Shown here in pieces: positions 27,085 through 37,817 of a DNA stretch of 64,000 bases; position 1 is the first letter of the stretch; each line of letters starts with the position of its first letter. The stretch spans positions 32,501 to 96,500 of the forward strand of contig NZ_JAUNHI010000007.1 of NCBI RefSeq assembly GCF_030524025.1, written 5' to 3'. The DNA comes from Actinomyces sp. (GTDB lineage Bacteria; Actinomycetota; Actinomycetes; Actinomycetales; Actinomycetaceae). A program made the position numbers and the translations under genes. The notes under the pieces were generated by a model, which ran no database searches, was not told where the DNA came from, and saw only the letters and a list, made by a program, of their open reading frames with translations.

Positions 27085-27834
27085 ATGGCGCTGCGGCTCT
27101 ACCGCGACGAGGCCCTCATCCTGCGCACCTACCCGCTGGCTGAGGCCGACCGCATCATCGTCATGCTCACCCGCTCACACGGGCAGGTGCGCGCCGTTGC
27201 CAAGGGGGTGCGTCGCACCACCTCCCGCTTCGGCGCGCGCCTGGAGCCGTTCTCGATGGTCGACGTCCAGCTGCACGCCGGGCGCAACCTCGACGTGGTC
27301 ACCCAGGTGGACACGATCTCCCCGTTCGCCGGGGCGATCTGCTCCCACTACGCGGTGTTCACCTGCGCGGCGACGATGGTGGAGACCGCCGAGCGCCTCA
27401 CCCACGACGACGGCGACCTGGGCACCTCGGAGTCCCCTCAGCAGTTCCTCCTGCTCTACGGCGCCCTGGCGGCCCTGGCCCGGCGCAGGCACGCCCCGGG
27501 GCTCGTGCTCGACTCCTACCTCCTGCGGGCGCTGGCGCTGGCGGGGTGGGCGCCGTCCTTCTACGACTGCGCCCGCTGCGGGGCCCCCGGGCCGCACACC
27601 GCCTTCCACGTCCAGGTGGGCGGGGCCGTGTGTCCCGCCTGCCGTCCGGCGGGGTCGGTTGAGGTTGATGCCTCGACCATGGTGCTGCTCGGGGCGCTGC
27701 TGTCGGGGGACTGGGCGGTGGCCGACGCCTCGGGCGGGCGCGAGCGCGCGCAGGCGGCTGGACTGGTGTCGGCATACTTGACCTGGCACCTCGAGCGGCG
27801 CCTGCGCTCGCTCTCCCACGTCGAAAGGGTCTGA
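27085..27834 (+). CDS. recO: DNA repair protein RecO
   Basis: 249 residues. The N-terminal OB fold ([24 protein letters not shown]) and the helical C-terminal domain are present, with a four-Cys zinc site made of CARCGAPG and CPACR. RecO loads RecA with RecR onto SSB-coated gaps. It starts 16 bp after leuA and ends 2 bp before uppS, a leuA-recO-uppS order common in actinobacteria. Confidence 0.93.
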   Translation: MALRLYRDEALILRTYPLAEADRIIVMLTRSHGQVRAVAKGVRRTTSRFGARLEPFSMVDVQLHAGRNLDVVTQVDTISPFAGAICSHYAVFTCAATMVETAERLTHDDGDLGTSESPQQFLLLYGALAALARRRHAPGLVLDSYLLRALALAGWAPSFYDCARCGAPGPHTAFHVQVGGAVCPACRPAGSVEVDASTMVLLGALLSGDWAVADASGGRERAQAAGLVSAYLTWHLERRLRSLSHVERV

Positions 27835-27836
27835 CT

Positions 27837-28679
27837 GTGACCGCTGATCAGCCTGCCGCCCCCGGCGCGCCCCTGCCCCCGGGAGCCGTGGGGCGGGACG
27901 GCGACCCACTGGGCCGGATCCCGCTGCACCGCGAGGGCCTCGTGCCCCCCTGTCTGGGTGAGGCCGTGCCCGGGCACGTGGCCTGTGTCATGGACGGCAA
28001 CGGCCGCTGGGCCAACGCCCGGGGCCTGCCGCGCACTGAGGGCCACCGGGTGGGGGAGGCCACGATGATGGATGTCATCGCCGGCGCGGTCGAGATCGGC
28101 GTCAAGGAGCTGAGCGTCTACGCCTTCTCCACCGAGAACTGGCGCAGGTCGCCCGCCGAGGTCCGCTTCCTCATGGGCTTCACCCGCACCGTCCTGCGGG
28201 CCCAGACCGACGACCTCCTCGACTGGGGGGTCCGCGTGCGCTGGGTGGGGCGCGAGCCCCGGCTGTGGAAGTCGGTCCTGTCCGAGGTCCGCCGCTCCGA
28301 GCGGATCACCGCGGGCAACGAGCGCATGGTGCTCAACATGTGCCTCAACTACGGGGGGCGTGCGGAGATGGCCGACGCCGCCCGGGCCATCGCCGAGGAG
28401 GTCGCCGCCGGCAGGCTCAAGGCCTCGGCCGTGTCTGAAAAGACGATTCAGCGCTACCTGTACGCCCCCACGATGCGGGACGTCGACCTGTTCATCCGCA
28501 CCGGGGGAGAGCAGCGCACCTCCAACTTCCTCATGTGGTCCTCGGCCTACGCTGAGCTGTACTTCTCCGACCTGCCCTGGCCCGAGTTCGACCGCACCGA
28601 GCTGTGGCGGGCCTGCCAGGCCTACGCCCAGCGGGACCGGCGCTTCGGCGGCGCCGTCGACGCCGTCGCCGAGGGCTAG
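27837..28679 (+). CDS. uppS: Isoprenyl (cis-polyprenyl diphosphate) synthase
   Basis: 280 residues. VMDGNGRWAN holds the catalytic Asp and the substrate-binding turn; AFSTENWRRSP and DLFIRTGGEQRTSNFLMW are the other conserved blocks. The enzyme extends an allylic diphosphate with isopentenyl units in cis to make the lipid carrier for cell-wall synthesis; whether the product is decaprenyl or undecaprenyl cannot be read here. About 40 residues of Pro/Gly-rich N-terminal extension. GTG start two bases after the recO stop. Confidence 0.93.
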   Translation: MTADQPAAPGAPLPPGAVGRDGDPLGRIPLHREGLVPPCLGEAVPGHVACVMDGNGRWANARGLPRTEGHRVGEATMMDVIAGAVEIGVKELSVYAFSTENWRRSPAEVRFLMGFTRTVLRAQTDDLLDWGVRVRWVGREPRLWKSVLSEVRRSERITAGNERMVLNMCLNYGGRAEMADAARAIAEEVAAGRLKASAVSEKTIQRYLYAPTMRDVDLFIRTGGEQRTSNFLMWSSAYAELYFSDLPWPEFDRTELWRACQAYAQRDRRFGGAVDAVAEG

Positions 28680-28758
28680 GCGAGTAGCTCAAAGGGATGG
28701 GGGACACGGGCTGGCCGCACGGGTCCGGGGCACGGTCGCTGAGTCCGGGGCCACCCTC

Positions 28759-28842
28759 CTCGCCGAGATCGGGACATAGGTCCCGATCTCGAGGTGCCAT
28801 ATCTACCGATCTCGAGGTGTCACATGTCCCGATCTCGGCGAG
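28759..28842. repeat. 23-bp repeat, locus 3, composite palindrome
   Basis: Two minus-oriented units (28792-28814 and 28815-28837) are preceded by a partial plus-oriented and a partial minus-oriented copy (28764-28791). The outer ends pair perfectly over 19 bp (28759-28777 with 28824-28842, core CGCCGAGATCGGGACAT), enclosing 46 bp. Lies between convergent uppS and zur, where it could act as a bidirectional terminator. Confidence 0.9.
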
Positions 28843-28915
28843 AGGGAGGGGGAGTCTACGAGTGGGGTGAGGTTCTGCTGGTGGGCAGGAGCGCGGCGGC
28901 CGCCTGCCGCCGCGC

Positions 28916-29332
28916 TCAGTCGGAGGCCGCCGAGCAGGAGGCGCACAGTCCGAAGAACTCCGCGGTGTGCTCCATGCTGGTGAAGCCGTGCTCGGAGGAC
29001 ACCGAGGTGATCCAGGCTTCCAGGGCGCCCCCGGCGACCTCGACGGTGTACCCGCAGGAGCGGCACACGATGTGGTGGTGGTGCTCGGGGCGCGCGCAGG
29101 CGCGGTAGAGGGTCTCGCCGTCGGCGTTGCGCACCTGGTCGACGTCACCGGCCTCCGCCAGTGCCGTGAGGTTGCGGTACACGGTGGCCAGCCCCACCCG
29201 AGTGCCCTCGGCGTCCAGGGCGGCATGGATCTGCTGTGCGGAGCGGAACTCCTCGGTGCGCTCCAGGATGTCGGCCACCGCCGCCCGCTGCCACGTCGCG
29301 CGCGGGCGCGTGGGCCTGCTCGTCCGGCTCAT
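28916..29332 (-). CDS. zur: Zinc-uptake regulator Zur (Fur family)
   Basis: 138 residues. The winged helix has SAQQIHAAL and VGLATVYRNLTALAEAG; metal ligands include HHHHIVCRSCG, the HGFTSMEH pair and CASC near the end. The ExxH/CxxC layout with the zinc transporter genes directly upstream identifies Zur rather than Fur. Zinc-loaded Zur should repress znuABC-zur through the site at 32044-32058. Its ATG overlaps the stop of the permease gene (ATGA), so it is the last gene of that operon. Confidence 0.9.
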   Translation of the reverse strand: MSRTSRPTRPRATWQRAAVADILERTEEFRSAQQIHAALDAEGTRVGLATVYRNLTALAEAGDVDQVRNADGETLYRACARPEHHHHIVCRSCGYTVEVAGGALEAWITSVSSEHGFTSMEHTAEFFGLCASCSAASD

Positions 29333-30222
29333 ACGCGTGCCTCCTTCCGGCTGCGGCTCCTGCCCCGGCGGGCCGCCGCGCGCGCCAGCCCGGACACCAG
29401 TGCGACCGCAGTGTAGGCCACAACGAGCAGGACGACGATCATCGCACCGGGTGAGGCCGCCACGACATAGGTGATGGTCAGCCCCGCCACGCAGGCCATG
29501 ACCCCGATCCCCATGGCCAGGTGCATGGTCTGGCGGAAGGAGTAGGACACGAGCTGGGCGATGGCCACGGGCACGATCATGACCGCCGAGACGAGCAGCG
29601 CACCGACCACCCGCATCGAGACCGACACCGTCAGGGCCGCGACCACCGCGACCGTGACGTTGAGGGCCGCGGTCGGCAGGCCGATGGCCCGGGCGAACTC
29701 CTCGTCGTGGGACAGGGCGAACAGGGGCCCGCGCAGGCCCAGGCCCACGAGGAGCACGCCGGAGGCCAGGACGATCGTGAACCAGGCATCCGAGACCGAC
29801 ACCGTGGCGATGGAGCCGAACAGGTAGCTCGTCAGGTTCGTCGTCGTCCCGCCGGCCACGCGGATGAGCAGGACGCCGCCCGCGATGCCGCCGTAGAACA
29901 GAATCGCCAGCGCCACGTCCCCCCGGGTGCGCCCCCGGGCGCGGATGAGCTCGATGCTGATGGCGCCCAGCACCGAGGCGATAATCGCACCGGGGATTGC
30001 CCAGGCGTCCCGGGGGGAGGCATGGGCCGCCGCACCTGCCAGCCACCCCAGGGCGACGCCGGTCAGGGCGATGTGCCCGATGCCGTCGCCCAGAAGCGCC
30101 AGCCCGCGCTGGACGAGGTAGGTGCCCACGACCGGCGCCGCCAGTCCGACCAGGACGGCCACGATCAGGGCCCGCTGCATGAGCGGGCTGGAGAGCATCT
30201 CGGTCAGTGTCGTGACCGTCAT
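29329..30222 (-). CDS. znuB: Zinc ABC transporter permease
   Basis: 297 residues with eight or nine membrane helices, an ABC-3 family permease. YLVQRGLALLGDGIGHIALTGVALG at the first loop and MRVVGALLVSAVMIVPVAIA in the sixth to seventh helix are characteristic. It forms the membrane channel for zinc delivered by the binding protein encoded two genes upstream. Overlaps by four bases with both the ATPase gene and zur. Confidence 0.92.
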   Translation of the reverse strand: MTVTTLTEMLSSPLMQRALIVAVLVGLAAPVVGTYLVQRGLALLGDGIGHIALTGVALGWLAGAAAHASPRDAWAIPGAIIASVLGAISIELIRARGRTRGDVALAILFYGGIAGGVLLIRVAGGTTTNLTSYLFGSIATVSVSDAWFTIVLASGVLLVGLGLRGPLFALSHDEEFARAIGLPTAALNVTVAVVAALTVSVSMRVVGALLVSAVMIVPVAIAQLVSYSFRQTMHLAMGIGVMACVAGLTITYVVAASPGAMIVVLLVVAYTAVALVSGLARAAARRGRSRSRKEARV

Positions 30223-31046
30223 GAGTGGGCGCCTCCGTGCCGGTAGGTGGGTGCGGTCAGGGTGGGGGCGTGATGGGCGGGACGGGTCCCGTCGTGGGGG
30301 TGGGCGTCCTGGCCGTGGTCCCCGTGTGCGGCGGCCAGCTCGGCCGCCGGGCCCTCGGACACCACCCGGCCGTCCTCCAGGACGACGGCGCGCTCGACGA
30401 CCTCGGCCAGCTCCCCCATCTCGTGGAGGACGGTGACCAGCGTGACCCCCCGGTCGCGCAGGGATCCCAGGATCGTGGCCAGGGCCTCGCGCGAGGCTCG
30501 GTCGATGCCCGCCAGCGGCTCGTCGAGCACGAGCAGCTCGGGGTCGCGCACGAGGGCCCGGGCGATAAGGACCCGCTGGGACTGCCCCCCGGAGAAGACC
30601 TGGACGTGGTCCCCAGCGCGCTGCGCCAGCCCGACGGCCTCAAGAGCCTCCATGGCACGACGGCGCGCCCGCGGCCCGCGGTCGGCCCAGGGGCGGGTGG
30701 GCGAGAGCAGGCCCGAGCGGACGACCTCCAGCGCCGTGGCCGGCACCCCCGAGGAGGCACTGACCCGCTGGGGCACGTAGCCCACCCGCCCCCAGGGCAC
30801 GCGGCGCCTCCGGGCTACGTCGTGGCCAAACAGGCGCACCCGGCCCGAGCGCAGCGGGTGCAGGCCGAGGACCGTGCGTACGAGGGTCGACTTGCCCGAG
30901 CCGTTGGCGCCCAGCAGCGCCACCGACTCCCCGCCGCCGACCCTGAGGTCGACGGCATCAAGGACGAGGTCGGAGCCCAGGACCACCGAGGCGTCCTGCA
31001 CCCCGATGACCTCCTGGCCGAGGACGTCGGGTCCGGGTGCGCTCAC
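30219..31046 (-). CDS. znuC: Zinc ABC transporter ATP-binding protein
   Basis: 275 residues. Walker A GANGSGKST, signature FSGGQSQRVLIARAL, Walker B LLVLDEPLAGID and the H-loop His in TVLHEMGE. The last 40 residues contain scattered His (HGDHGQDAHPHDG, HHAPT), a metal-sensing or storage tail often seen in zinc-related proteins. GTG start overlapping the stop of the binding-protein gene. Confidence 0.92.
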   Translation of the reverse strand: MSAPGPDVLGQEVIGVQDASVVLGSDLVLDAVDLRVGGGESVALLGANGSGKSTLVRTVLGLHPLRSGRVRLFGHDVARRRRVPWGRVGYVPQRVSASSGVPATALEVVRSGLLSPTRPWADRGPRARRRAMEALEAVGLAQRAGDHVQVFSGGQSQRVLIARALVRDPELLVLDEPLAGIDRASREALATILGSLRDRGVTLVTVLHEMGELAEVVERAVVLEDGRVVSEGPAAELAAAHGDHGQDAHPHDGTRPAHHAPTLTAPTYRHGGAHS

Positions 31047-32044
31047 TGGCAGGCCAGGGCGGTGCGCAGCTCGCCGAGGTTGGTCTCCATGGCGGAGGCG
31101 TAGTCGCCGTCCTCGGGCGCGGACTCGATCGGGTTGAGCACCGCCGTCGTCGCACCGGTCTCAGCGGCCAGGGCCTCGGCGGTCTCGGGGGAGACGAGCT
31201 CCTCAGTGAAGATGACCGTCGTGCCGGTGGACTCCACCACGTCCTTGACCGCCGCCAGCTCGGCGGGGCTCGGCTCGTGCTCGGGGTCCAGGCCCGAGAT
31301 CGAGGCCTGGGTCAGGTTGTAGCGCTCGGCGAGGTAGCCGAAGGCGGAGTGCGCCGTCACGAAGGTCGTGCGCTCGCACTGCGCCAGGCCCTCGGAGTAG
31401 CTGGTGTCGATGCCCTCCAGCGCGGTGCGCACGGTGGCGAGGTTGGCCTCGAAGTCGGCCGCGTGCGCGGGATCGGCCTCGGACAGGGCCACCTCAATGG
31501 CCTCGGCGGCCAGGATCATGCGCTGCGGGTCGAGCCAGAAGTGCGGGTCGAGCGCCTCGTCGGTGTGCTCGTCGGTCGCGGCCTCGGTGGTCGTCGAGCC
31601 GGTCTCCTCGGCGTGGTCGTGGTCGTGGTCGTCGGCAACACCGCCGTGGTGGGTCAGGTCGACCGAGCCGGCCAGGTCGACCACGGTGGGGCCGGAGACC
31701 TCGGTCAGGGCGTCATCGAGGGAGGGCTGGAAGCCGGAGACGTAGGTGACCAGGTCCACTGAGGACAGGCCCGACACCTCCTTGGGGGACAGCTCGAAGT
31801 CGTGGGGCTCGGTGTTGGCGGGGGTGATGCTCGTGACCGAGACGTGCTCACCGCCGATGGCCTCGGTGAGGTACTGGATCGGGTAGAAGGAGGCCGCGAC
31901 GCTGACCGCCGCGCCCGATTCCGTCTCCCGCGAGGAGGACTCCGAGTCCGAGGACGGGGCGGAGCAGGCGGTCAGGGCACAGGCGAGGGACAGGGCGGCG
32001 GCTGCCGCCAGGGGGCGGCGTGAGGGTGCACTGAACAGATTCAT
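31043..32044 (-). CDS. znuA: Zinc ABC transporter substrate-binding lipoprotein
   Basis: 333 residues. A signal peptide with lipobox LTAC (about residues 23-26 from this start) anchors it to the membrane. Cluster A-I metal-binding features are [12 protein letters not shown] and DPHFWLDPQ, with a His/Asp-rich loop [13 protein letters not shown] between them that is typical of zinc carriers, and VTAHSAFGY later. It captures zinc outside and docks with the permease. Start ATG 32044 is chosen; ATG 32053 is also in frame. First gene of znuABC-zur. Confidence 0.92.
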   Translation of the reverse strand: MNLFSAPSRRPLAAAAALSLACALTACSAPSSDSESSSRETESGAAVSVAASFYPIQYLTEAIGGEHVSVTSITPANTEPHDFELSPKEVSGLSSVDLVTYVSGFQPSLDDALTEVSGPTVVDLAGSVDLTHHGGVADDHDHDHAEETGSTTTEAATDEHTDEALDPHFWLDPQRMILAAEAIEVALSEADPAHAADFEANLATVRTALEGIDTSYSEGLAQCERTTFVTAHSAFGYLAERYNLTQASISGLDPEHEPSPAELAAVKDVVESTGTTVIFTEELVSPETAEALAAETGATTAVLNPIESAPEDGDYASAMETNLGELRTALACQ

Positions 32045-32058
32045 GGGAACCATTCTCA
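32044..32058 (-). promoter_or_regulatory. Candidate Zur box
   Basis: On the minus strand TGAGAATGGTTCCCA matches the actinobacterial Zur consensus TGAAAATGATTTTCA, as I recall it, at 11 of 15 bases. It overlaps the probable transcription start and start codon of znuA, an effective repression site for an operon that encodes Zur itself. Confidence 0.55.
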
Positions 32059-32220
32059 ATCTGTGTGCGGCATGCGTCAAACCTGCGCGCTGACCTGTGT
32101 CGAGCGCGACCGTCCCACAGGTCGCCTCCGTGCCCGCCCGGCCACCGCGACGCCCCTAGACTGGCGCCACTCGTTCCCACCAACCAGGTGCGGACAACGA
32201 CGACCTTGAGGAGTCACACG

Positions 32221-33612
<1,392 letters not shown>

Positions 33613-33671
33613 GCCTCGGCGTCCGTGGCGGTCCCGGGGCAGTGTCGGTCCCGCCGCTTGCCGCGCCGCGG

Positions 33672-33702
33672 CCCGCCCGCGCCCTTGGTGGGCGCGGGCG
33701 GG
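33672..33702 (+). terminator. Hairpin terminator after glyS
   Basis: CCCGCCCGCGCCC (33672-33684) pairs with GGGCGCGGGCGGG (33690-33702), 13 bp with a TTGGT loop. No T-run, but it stands alone between the glyS stop and the next start. Confidence 0.55.
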
Positions 33703-33723
33703 GCGCGCGGGCATGATGGCACC

Positions 33724-35067
33724 GTGAGCCACGCAGCACCCGAGACCGACGCCACCCACGAGCCCGACCCCAAGGAGGCCTCCGGAGCATCCGGCGCTAC
33801 GAGCGCCGCCGGTCACGGGCACTCCCACTCCGGCCCCCTGGACCTGCCGGCCGGCGAGGCCAGGCGCGTGCGCATGGTCCTGGCCGCGATCGTCGTCCCG
33901 CTCGTCGTGGCCACGGTGGTCGGGCTGGTCGTGCTGTGGCCGGGCAGCTCCTCCCTCGTCGGCTCCCAGCCCTTCGCCGCCGAGGGCACGAGCCTGGAGA
34001 CCGCCACGGTCACGAGCCTGGACGTCGCCGACTGCCGGGAGGCCGCCCAGTCCCTCGGAGGGACTGCCGGCGACGGGCTGCTGACCGACGCCGTCTGCGC
34101 GCGCATCACCTCCGGGGCCGGCCAGGGCCTGGTCCTGCCGGTCCACATCCCCGCGGAGTCCCTGAGCAGCGCCGATGTCGGTGACCGCCTGTCGGTGATG
34201 TACACCCCGGCGGCGCTCAGCTCGGGCACCCCCTACGTCTTCGTCGACTACGCCCGACAGCTGCCGGTGGCCGCCCTGGCGATCGTCTACCTCCTGCTCG
34301 TCGTGGCCGTGGCGGGCAAGAAGGGCGCCTTGAGCGTCCTGGGCCTAGTCCTGTCCAGCGCCGTCGTGCTGCTGTTCATGATCCCCGCCCTGCTCGACCT
34401 GGCCTCACCCATGTGGGTGACGCTCGTGGGGGCCAGCGCCATGATGCTCCTGGCCGTCTACATCGCGCACGGCATCTCGGTCAGGACGACCACCGCCCTG
34501 CTGGGCACCATCGTCGGCGTCGTCATCACGGTGGTCCTGTCGCTGTGGGGCGTCGAGGCCGCCAACCTGACCGGTGCCACCGAGGACGCCTCCTTGACCC
34601 TGGCCTCCCTCGTGCCCGGCCTGAGCCTGAGGGCGCTGCTGACCTGCGGCATGGTCATCGCGGGCCTCGGCGTCCTCAACGACGTGACGATCACCCAGGC
34701 CTCGGCCGTCTGGGAGCTGCACGCCGCCAACCCCTCCCTGGGGCGGGCCCGCCTGTTCACCGGCGGGATGCGGATCGGCCGGGACCATATCGCCTCGACC
34801 GTCTACACCCTGGCCTTCGCCTACGCTGGCACGGCCCTGCCGCTCATCCTGTCCGCCTCCCTCATCGACCGGGCGGTGGTCGACACGATGCTCAGCGGCG
34901 AGATCGCCGAGGAGATCGTGCGCACCCTGGTGTCCTCGATCGGCCTGGTCCTGGCCATCCCGGCCACGACCGCCATCGCCGCGGCGCTGTGCCGCACGAC
35001 GGCCGTGCCCCAGGACGCCCCTACCGCGCGCTCGGTCCGGGCGGCCAGGGCGCGGCGGTCCCGTTAG
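33724..35067 (+). CDS. YibE/F family multi-pass membrane protein
   Basis: 447 residues. A His/Ser-rich cytosolic N-terminus (about 1-45, including GHGHSHSG) precedes one helix (about 55-75), an external domain with two Cys (about 85-170), and then seven or eight helices. YVFVDYARQLP, IAHGISVRTTTALLGT and GVLNDVTITQASAVWELHAANP are YibE/F landmarks. The family is widespread in Firmicutes and actinobacteria and its transport role is unproven. GTG 33724 follows a CATGAT box by six bases. Its stop lies within the tail of the convergent dusB gene. Confidence 0.85.
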   Translation: MSHAAPETDATHEPDPKEASGASGATSAAGHGHSHSGPLDLPAGEARRVRMVLAAIVVPLVVATVVGLVVLWPGSSSLVGSQPFAAEGTSLETATVTSLDVADCREAAQSLGGTAGDGLLTDAVCARITSGAGQGLVLPVHIPAESLSSADVGDRLSVMYTPAALSSGTPYVFVDYARQLPVAALAIVYLLLVVAVAGKKGALSVLGLVLSSAVVLLFMIPALLDLASPMWVTLVGASAMMLLAVYIAHGISVRTTTALLGTIVGVVITVVLSLWGVEAANLTGATEDASLTLASLVPGLSLRALLTCGMVIAGLGVLNDVTITQASAVWELHAANPSLGRARLFTGGMRIGRDHIASTVYTLAFAYAGTALPLILSASLIDRAVVDTMLSGEIAEEIVRTLVSSIGLVLAIPATTAIAAALCRTTAVPQDAPTARSVRAARARRSR

Positions 35068-36371
35068 CCCCCCGACACCTCGGACTCGGCTTGACCCAGC
35101 AGGACCCTCTCGTCGGCCGTGAGATAGGGCGAGTCGAGCCACCCCTCGGGCAGGTGGGGCCGTTTGGGCGTGCCCGCCCGCCCGCGCGGCCCTTCGACCG
35201 CCGGCCCGGGGTAGGGGACCTCATCGGGCAGGCGCTCGCGCATCCGTGCCAGCGCCGACTCCAGCCCCTCCAGCGAGGACACGCCCATCAGCTCATCGCG
35301 CGCCCGCCCACCCACCGGGTAGCCCTTGAGGTACCAGCCCACGTGCTTGCGCAGGTCACGCACGCCGCGCTCCTGCCCCATCTCGGCCGCCAGCAGCCGG
35401 CCGTGCTCGATGATCGCCGCGATGACGCCGTCCAGGTCGGGCCGCGCACGCTCCTGCGAGCCGTGCAGCGCCGCGACGATATCGGCGAAGAGCCACGGGC
35501 GCCCCTGGCAACCGCGCCCCACCACCACGCCATCGCAGCCCGTGGAGCGCATCATCTCCAGGGCGTCCTCACCACTCCAGATGTCCCCGTTGCCGAGCAC
35601 GGGCAGGTCGGTGGCCTCCTTGAGCCGGGCGATGGCCTCCCAACGGGCCGTGCCCGCATAGTGCTGGCGCGCGGTACGGCCGTGGAGGGCCAGTGCCGCG
35701 ATCCCGGCGTCCTGTGCGGCCCCGGCCGTCTCGAGGAAGGTCTCATGGTCCTCATCGACACCGATGCGCATCTTGACGGTGACGGGAACCTCCCGGTCGC
35801 GCCGGGCAGCGCGCACCCCGGCCTCCGAGGCGCGCACCGCCTCACGCAGGATGGCCCCCAGCAGGTCCTTCTTCCACGGCAGCGCCGCCCCGCCGCCCTT
35901 GCGCATGACCTTGGGCACGGGGCAGCCGAAGTTGAGGTCGATGTGGTCGGCCAGGTCCTCCTCGACCAGGATCCGTACCGCCTGGCCCGTGACCACCGGG
36001 TCGACCCCGTAGAGCTGGATGGAGCGCACCCGCTCGGCGGGGTCGGTGCGCACCATCGCCAGGGTCTTGTCGTTGCGCTCCACCAGGGCGCGGGTGGTGA
36101 CCATCTCGGTGACGTACAGGCCGGCCGGGGCCAGGAGCCGGCCGTCGACCCGCACCGGGCCCTCGTGGGCGGGCCGCAGCCGCCCGGGCAGCATCTCCTC
36201 GCCGTAGCGCCGGCACAGGCGCCGGAAGGAGGCGTTGGTGACCCCCGCCATGGGGGCCAGCTCGACGGGGGTGGGCACCTCGATCGGTCCGATCCGCAGG
36301 ACCGGCGGCAACCGGTGGTCTGCGGGCGCCGCTGCTCCGGGGGGCTGAGGGCTCGAGGTCTGCTGGCTCAC
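35064..36371 (-). CDS. dusB: tRNA-dihydrouridine synthase
   Basis: 435 residues. FMN barrel with VELAPMAGVTNASFRRLC, the catalytic Cys in LNFGCPVPKV, VTVKMRIGVDEDH, LALHGRTARQHY and the phosphate-binding VLGNGDIWSGEDAL. It reduces specific uridines in the tRNA D-loop. GTG 36371 is taken as start; GTG 36389 is six codons upstream in frame. About 15 terminal bases share sequence with the end of the convergent yibE/F gene (4-bp overlap of stops). Confidence 0.92.
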   Translation of the reverse strand: MSQQTSSPQPPGAAAPADHRLPPVLRIGPIEVPTPVELAPMAGVTNASFRRLCRRYGEEMLPGRLRPAHEGPVRVDGRLLAPAGLYVTEMVTTRALVERNDKTLAMVRTDPAERVRSIQLYGVDPVVTGQAVRILVEEDLADHIDLNFGCPVPKVMRKGGGAALPWKKDLLGAILREAVRASEAGVRAARRDREVPVTVKMRIGVDEDHETFLETAGAAQDAGIAALALHGRTARQHYAGTARWEAIARLKEATDLPVLGNGDIWSGEDALEMMRSTGCDGVVVGRGCQGRPWLFADIVAALHGSQERARPDLDGVIAAIIEHGRLLAAEMGQERGVRDLRKHVGWYLKGYPVGGRARDELMGVSSLEGLESALARMRERLPDEVPYPGPAVEGPRGRAGTPKRPHLPEGWLDSPYLTADERVLLGQAESEVSGG

Positions 36372-36436
36372 GGGGCCATGCTGGCACACCGCGGGGACCT
36401 GGCGCCCTTGGGCGAACGGCGCGCTCCGTGGTGCCG

Positions 36437-36442
36437 TAGAGT
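36437..36442 (+). promoter_or_regulatory. -10 box of SixA-like gene
   Basis: TAGAGT lies six bases before GTG 36449 and favours that codon over the overlapping GTG 36443, which would be at or before the transcription start. Confidence 0.5.
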
Positions 36443-36448
36443 GTGCGG

Positions 36449-36961
36449 GTGACGACTGCGCCCCTCAGGAAGACCCTCGTGCTCGTCCGCCACTCCAAGG
36501 CGGGGCACGACGCCCCCACCGACCTGGAGAGGCCGCTGACCTCCAAGGGTCGCACCATGGCCGAGGACCTGGCCAAGGCTCTGGACCGCCGGATCCCCGA
36601 GGTCGACCTCCTCCTGGTCTCACCGGCGGCGCGCGCACGGCAGACCGCCCGCCCCCTCCAGGAGCGGCTGCGCACCGGCCTGGTGCGGGTCGAGCCCGAG
36701 ATCTACCACCACGGGCCCAACGGGATCCTCGGGCTGCTCGAGCCCCTGCCCGAGGTGACGCGCACCGTCGTCGTGGTCGGGCACGAGCCGACCGTCTCCA
36801 TCCTCGCCCACCTCCTGCACGACACCGACGACGACCTGGCCAGCCAGGTCTCCTTCGGCGTGCCCACGGCCACGGCGCTCGTCCTGGAGGTCGCGGGCCC
36901 TTGGGCCGGGCTCGGACCGCAGCAGGCCCACCTGTCCGAGATCGTCACCGCGCGCCGCTGA
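36449..36961 (+). CDS. SixA-like histidine phosphatase
   Basis: 170 residues. The catalytic RHSKAGH (RHG-type motif near the N-terminus), SPAARARQTARPL and VVVGHEPTVS mark the histidine phosphatase superfamily in its short SixA form, which acts on phospho-His proteins in E. coli; the substrate here is unknown. Probably leaderless from GTG 36449. Lies between divergent dusB and convergent serB. Confidence 0.85.
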   Translation: MTTAPLRKTLVLVRHSKAGHDAPTDLERPLTSKGRTMAEDLAKALDRRIPEVDLLLVSPAARARQTARPLQERLRTGLVRVEPEIYHHGPNGILGLLEPLPEVTRTVVVVGHEPTVSILAHLLHDTDDDLASQVSFGVPTATALVLEVAGPWAGLGPQQAHLSEIVTARR

Positions 36962-36975
36962 GCGGCCCGGAGCGC

Positions 36976-37650
36976 TCAGAGCAGCTCGAGGACCGCCCTG
37001 AGGTCACGCACATGGACGGCGGCGGGCGCCTGGCTGACGACCACCGGCTTGGCGTCGAAGGCGATGCCCAGCCCGGCGGCGGCGATCATGCCCAGGTCAT
37101 TGGCGCCGTCACCGACCGCCACCGTGCGCTCCATCTCGACGCCGTCGGCCTGCGCCCACTGACGCAGCCAACGCGTCTTGGCCCGCCGGTCGACCACGGG
37201 GCCCTCGAGCCCGCCGGTCAGGCGGCCGTCGACCACCTCCAGCCGGTTGGCGGCGACATGGTCGATGCCCAGGTCGGCGGCCACAGGCGCCGCGACCTCC
37301 TCAAAGCCCCCGGAGACGACCCCCACCCGACAGCCGCGGTCGTGCAGCTCCTCGACCAGCTCGGCCGCGCCGGGGGTCAGACGAACCTCGGCGGCCACCT
37401 GCGCGAGCACCTCGACCGGCAGGCCCGCCAGGGTCGCCACCCGTTGACGCAGGGAGGCCTCGAAGTCCAGCTCGCCGCGCATGGCCCGCCCGGTGATCGC
37501 GGCGACCTGTTCGCGGCTGCCCGCGTGCTCGGCGATCAGCTCGATGACCTCCTGCTCGATGAGCGTGGAGTCGACGTCCATGACGAGCAGGCCCGGCCCT
37601 CGGGCGGCGAGCGGGCCCGAGGCCCGGGCTCCGCTGACGCGTTCACTCAT
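36976..37650 (-). CDS. serB: Phosphoserine phosphatase
   Basis: 224 residues. HAD fold with the nucleophile in MDVDSTLIEQEV, motif II VVSGGFEEV, Lys in RRAKTRWL and motif IV VAVGDGANDLGM. It performs the last step of serine synthesis. No ACT domain, unlike some actinobacterial SerB proteins. On the minus strand TAGCAT lies seven bases before ATG 37650, suggesting a leaderless start there rather than at ATG 37659. Confidence 0.92.
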   Translation of the reverse strand: MSERVSGARASGPLAARGPGLLVMDVDSTLIEQEVIELIAEHAGSREQVAAITGRAMRGELDFEASLRQRVATLAGLPVEVLAQVAAEVRLTPGAAELVEELHDRGCRVGVVSGGFEEVAAPVAADLGIDHVAANRLEVVDGRLTGGLEGPVVDRRAKTRWLRQWAQADGVEMERTVAVGDGANDLGMIAAAGLGIAFDAKPVVVSQAPAAVHVRDLRAVLELL

Positions 37651-37735
37651 GGTCCGCATGCTAGATGATTGATTCCGGGGCTGGGTCAGTCAGTCCGGGG
37701 CTCGGTGGGCGGGACGGTGCCGGCGCCGCGGAGAA

Positions 37736-37774
37736 CACCACCGCCCCGGGGCACGGGGCCCAGGGGCGGTGGTG
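37736..37774 (-). terminator. Terminator after glgC
   Basis: CACCACCGCCCC (37736-37747) and GGGGCGGTGGTG (37763-37774) are perfect 12-bp complements. Read on the minus strand it follows the glgC stop by about 45 bp and is followed by TTCTCC. Confidence 0.7.
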
Positions 37775-37817
37775 AGGGACCGCGGCCGAGTGGCCGATCA
37801 GTCGTGCGGGTGGTTGC

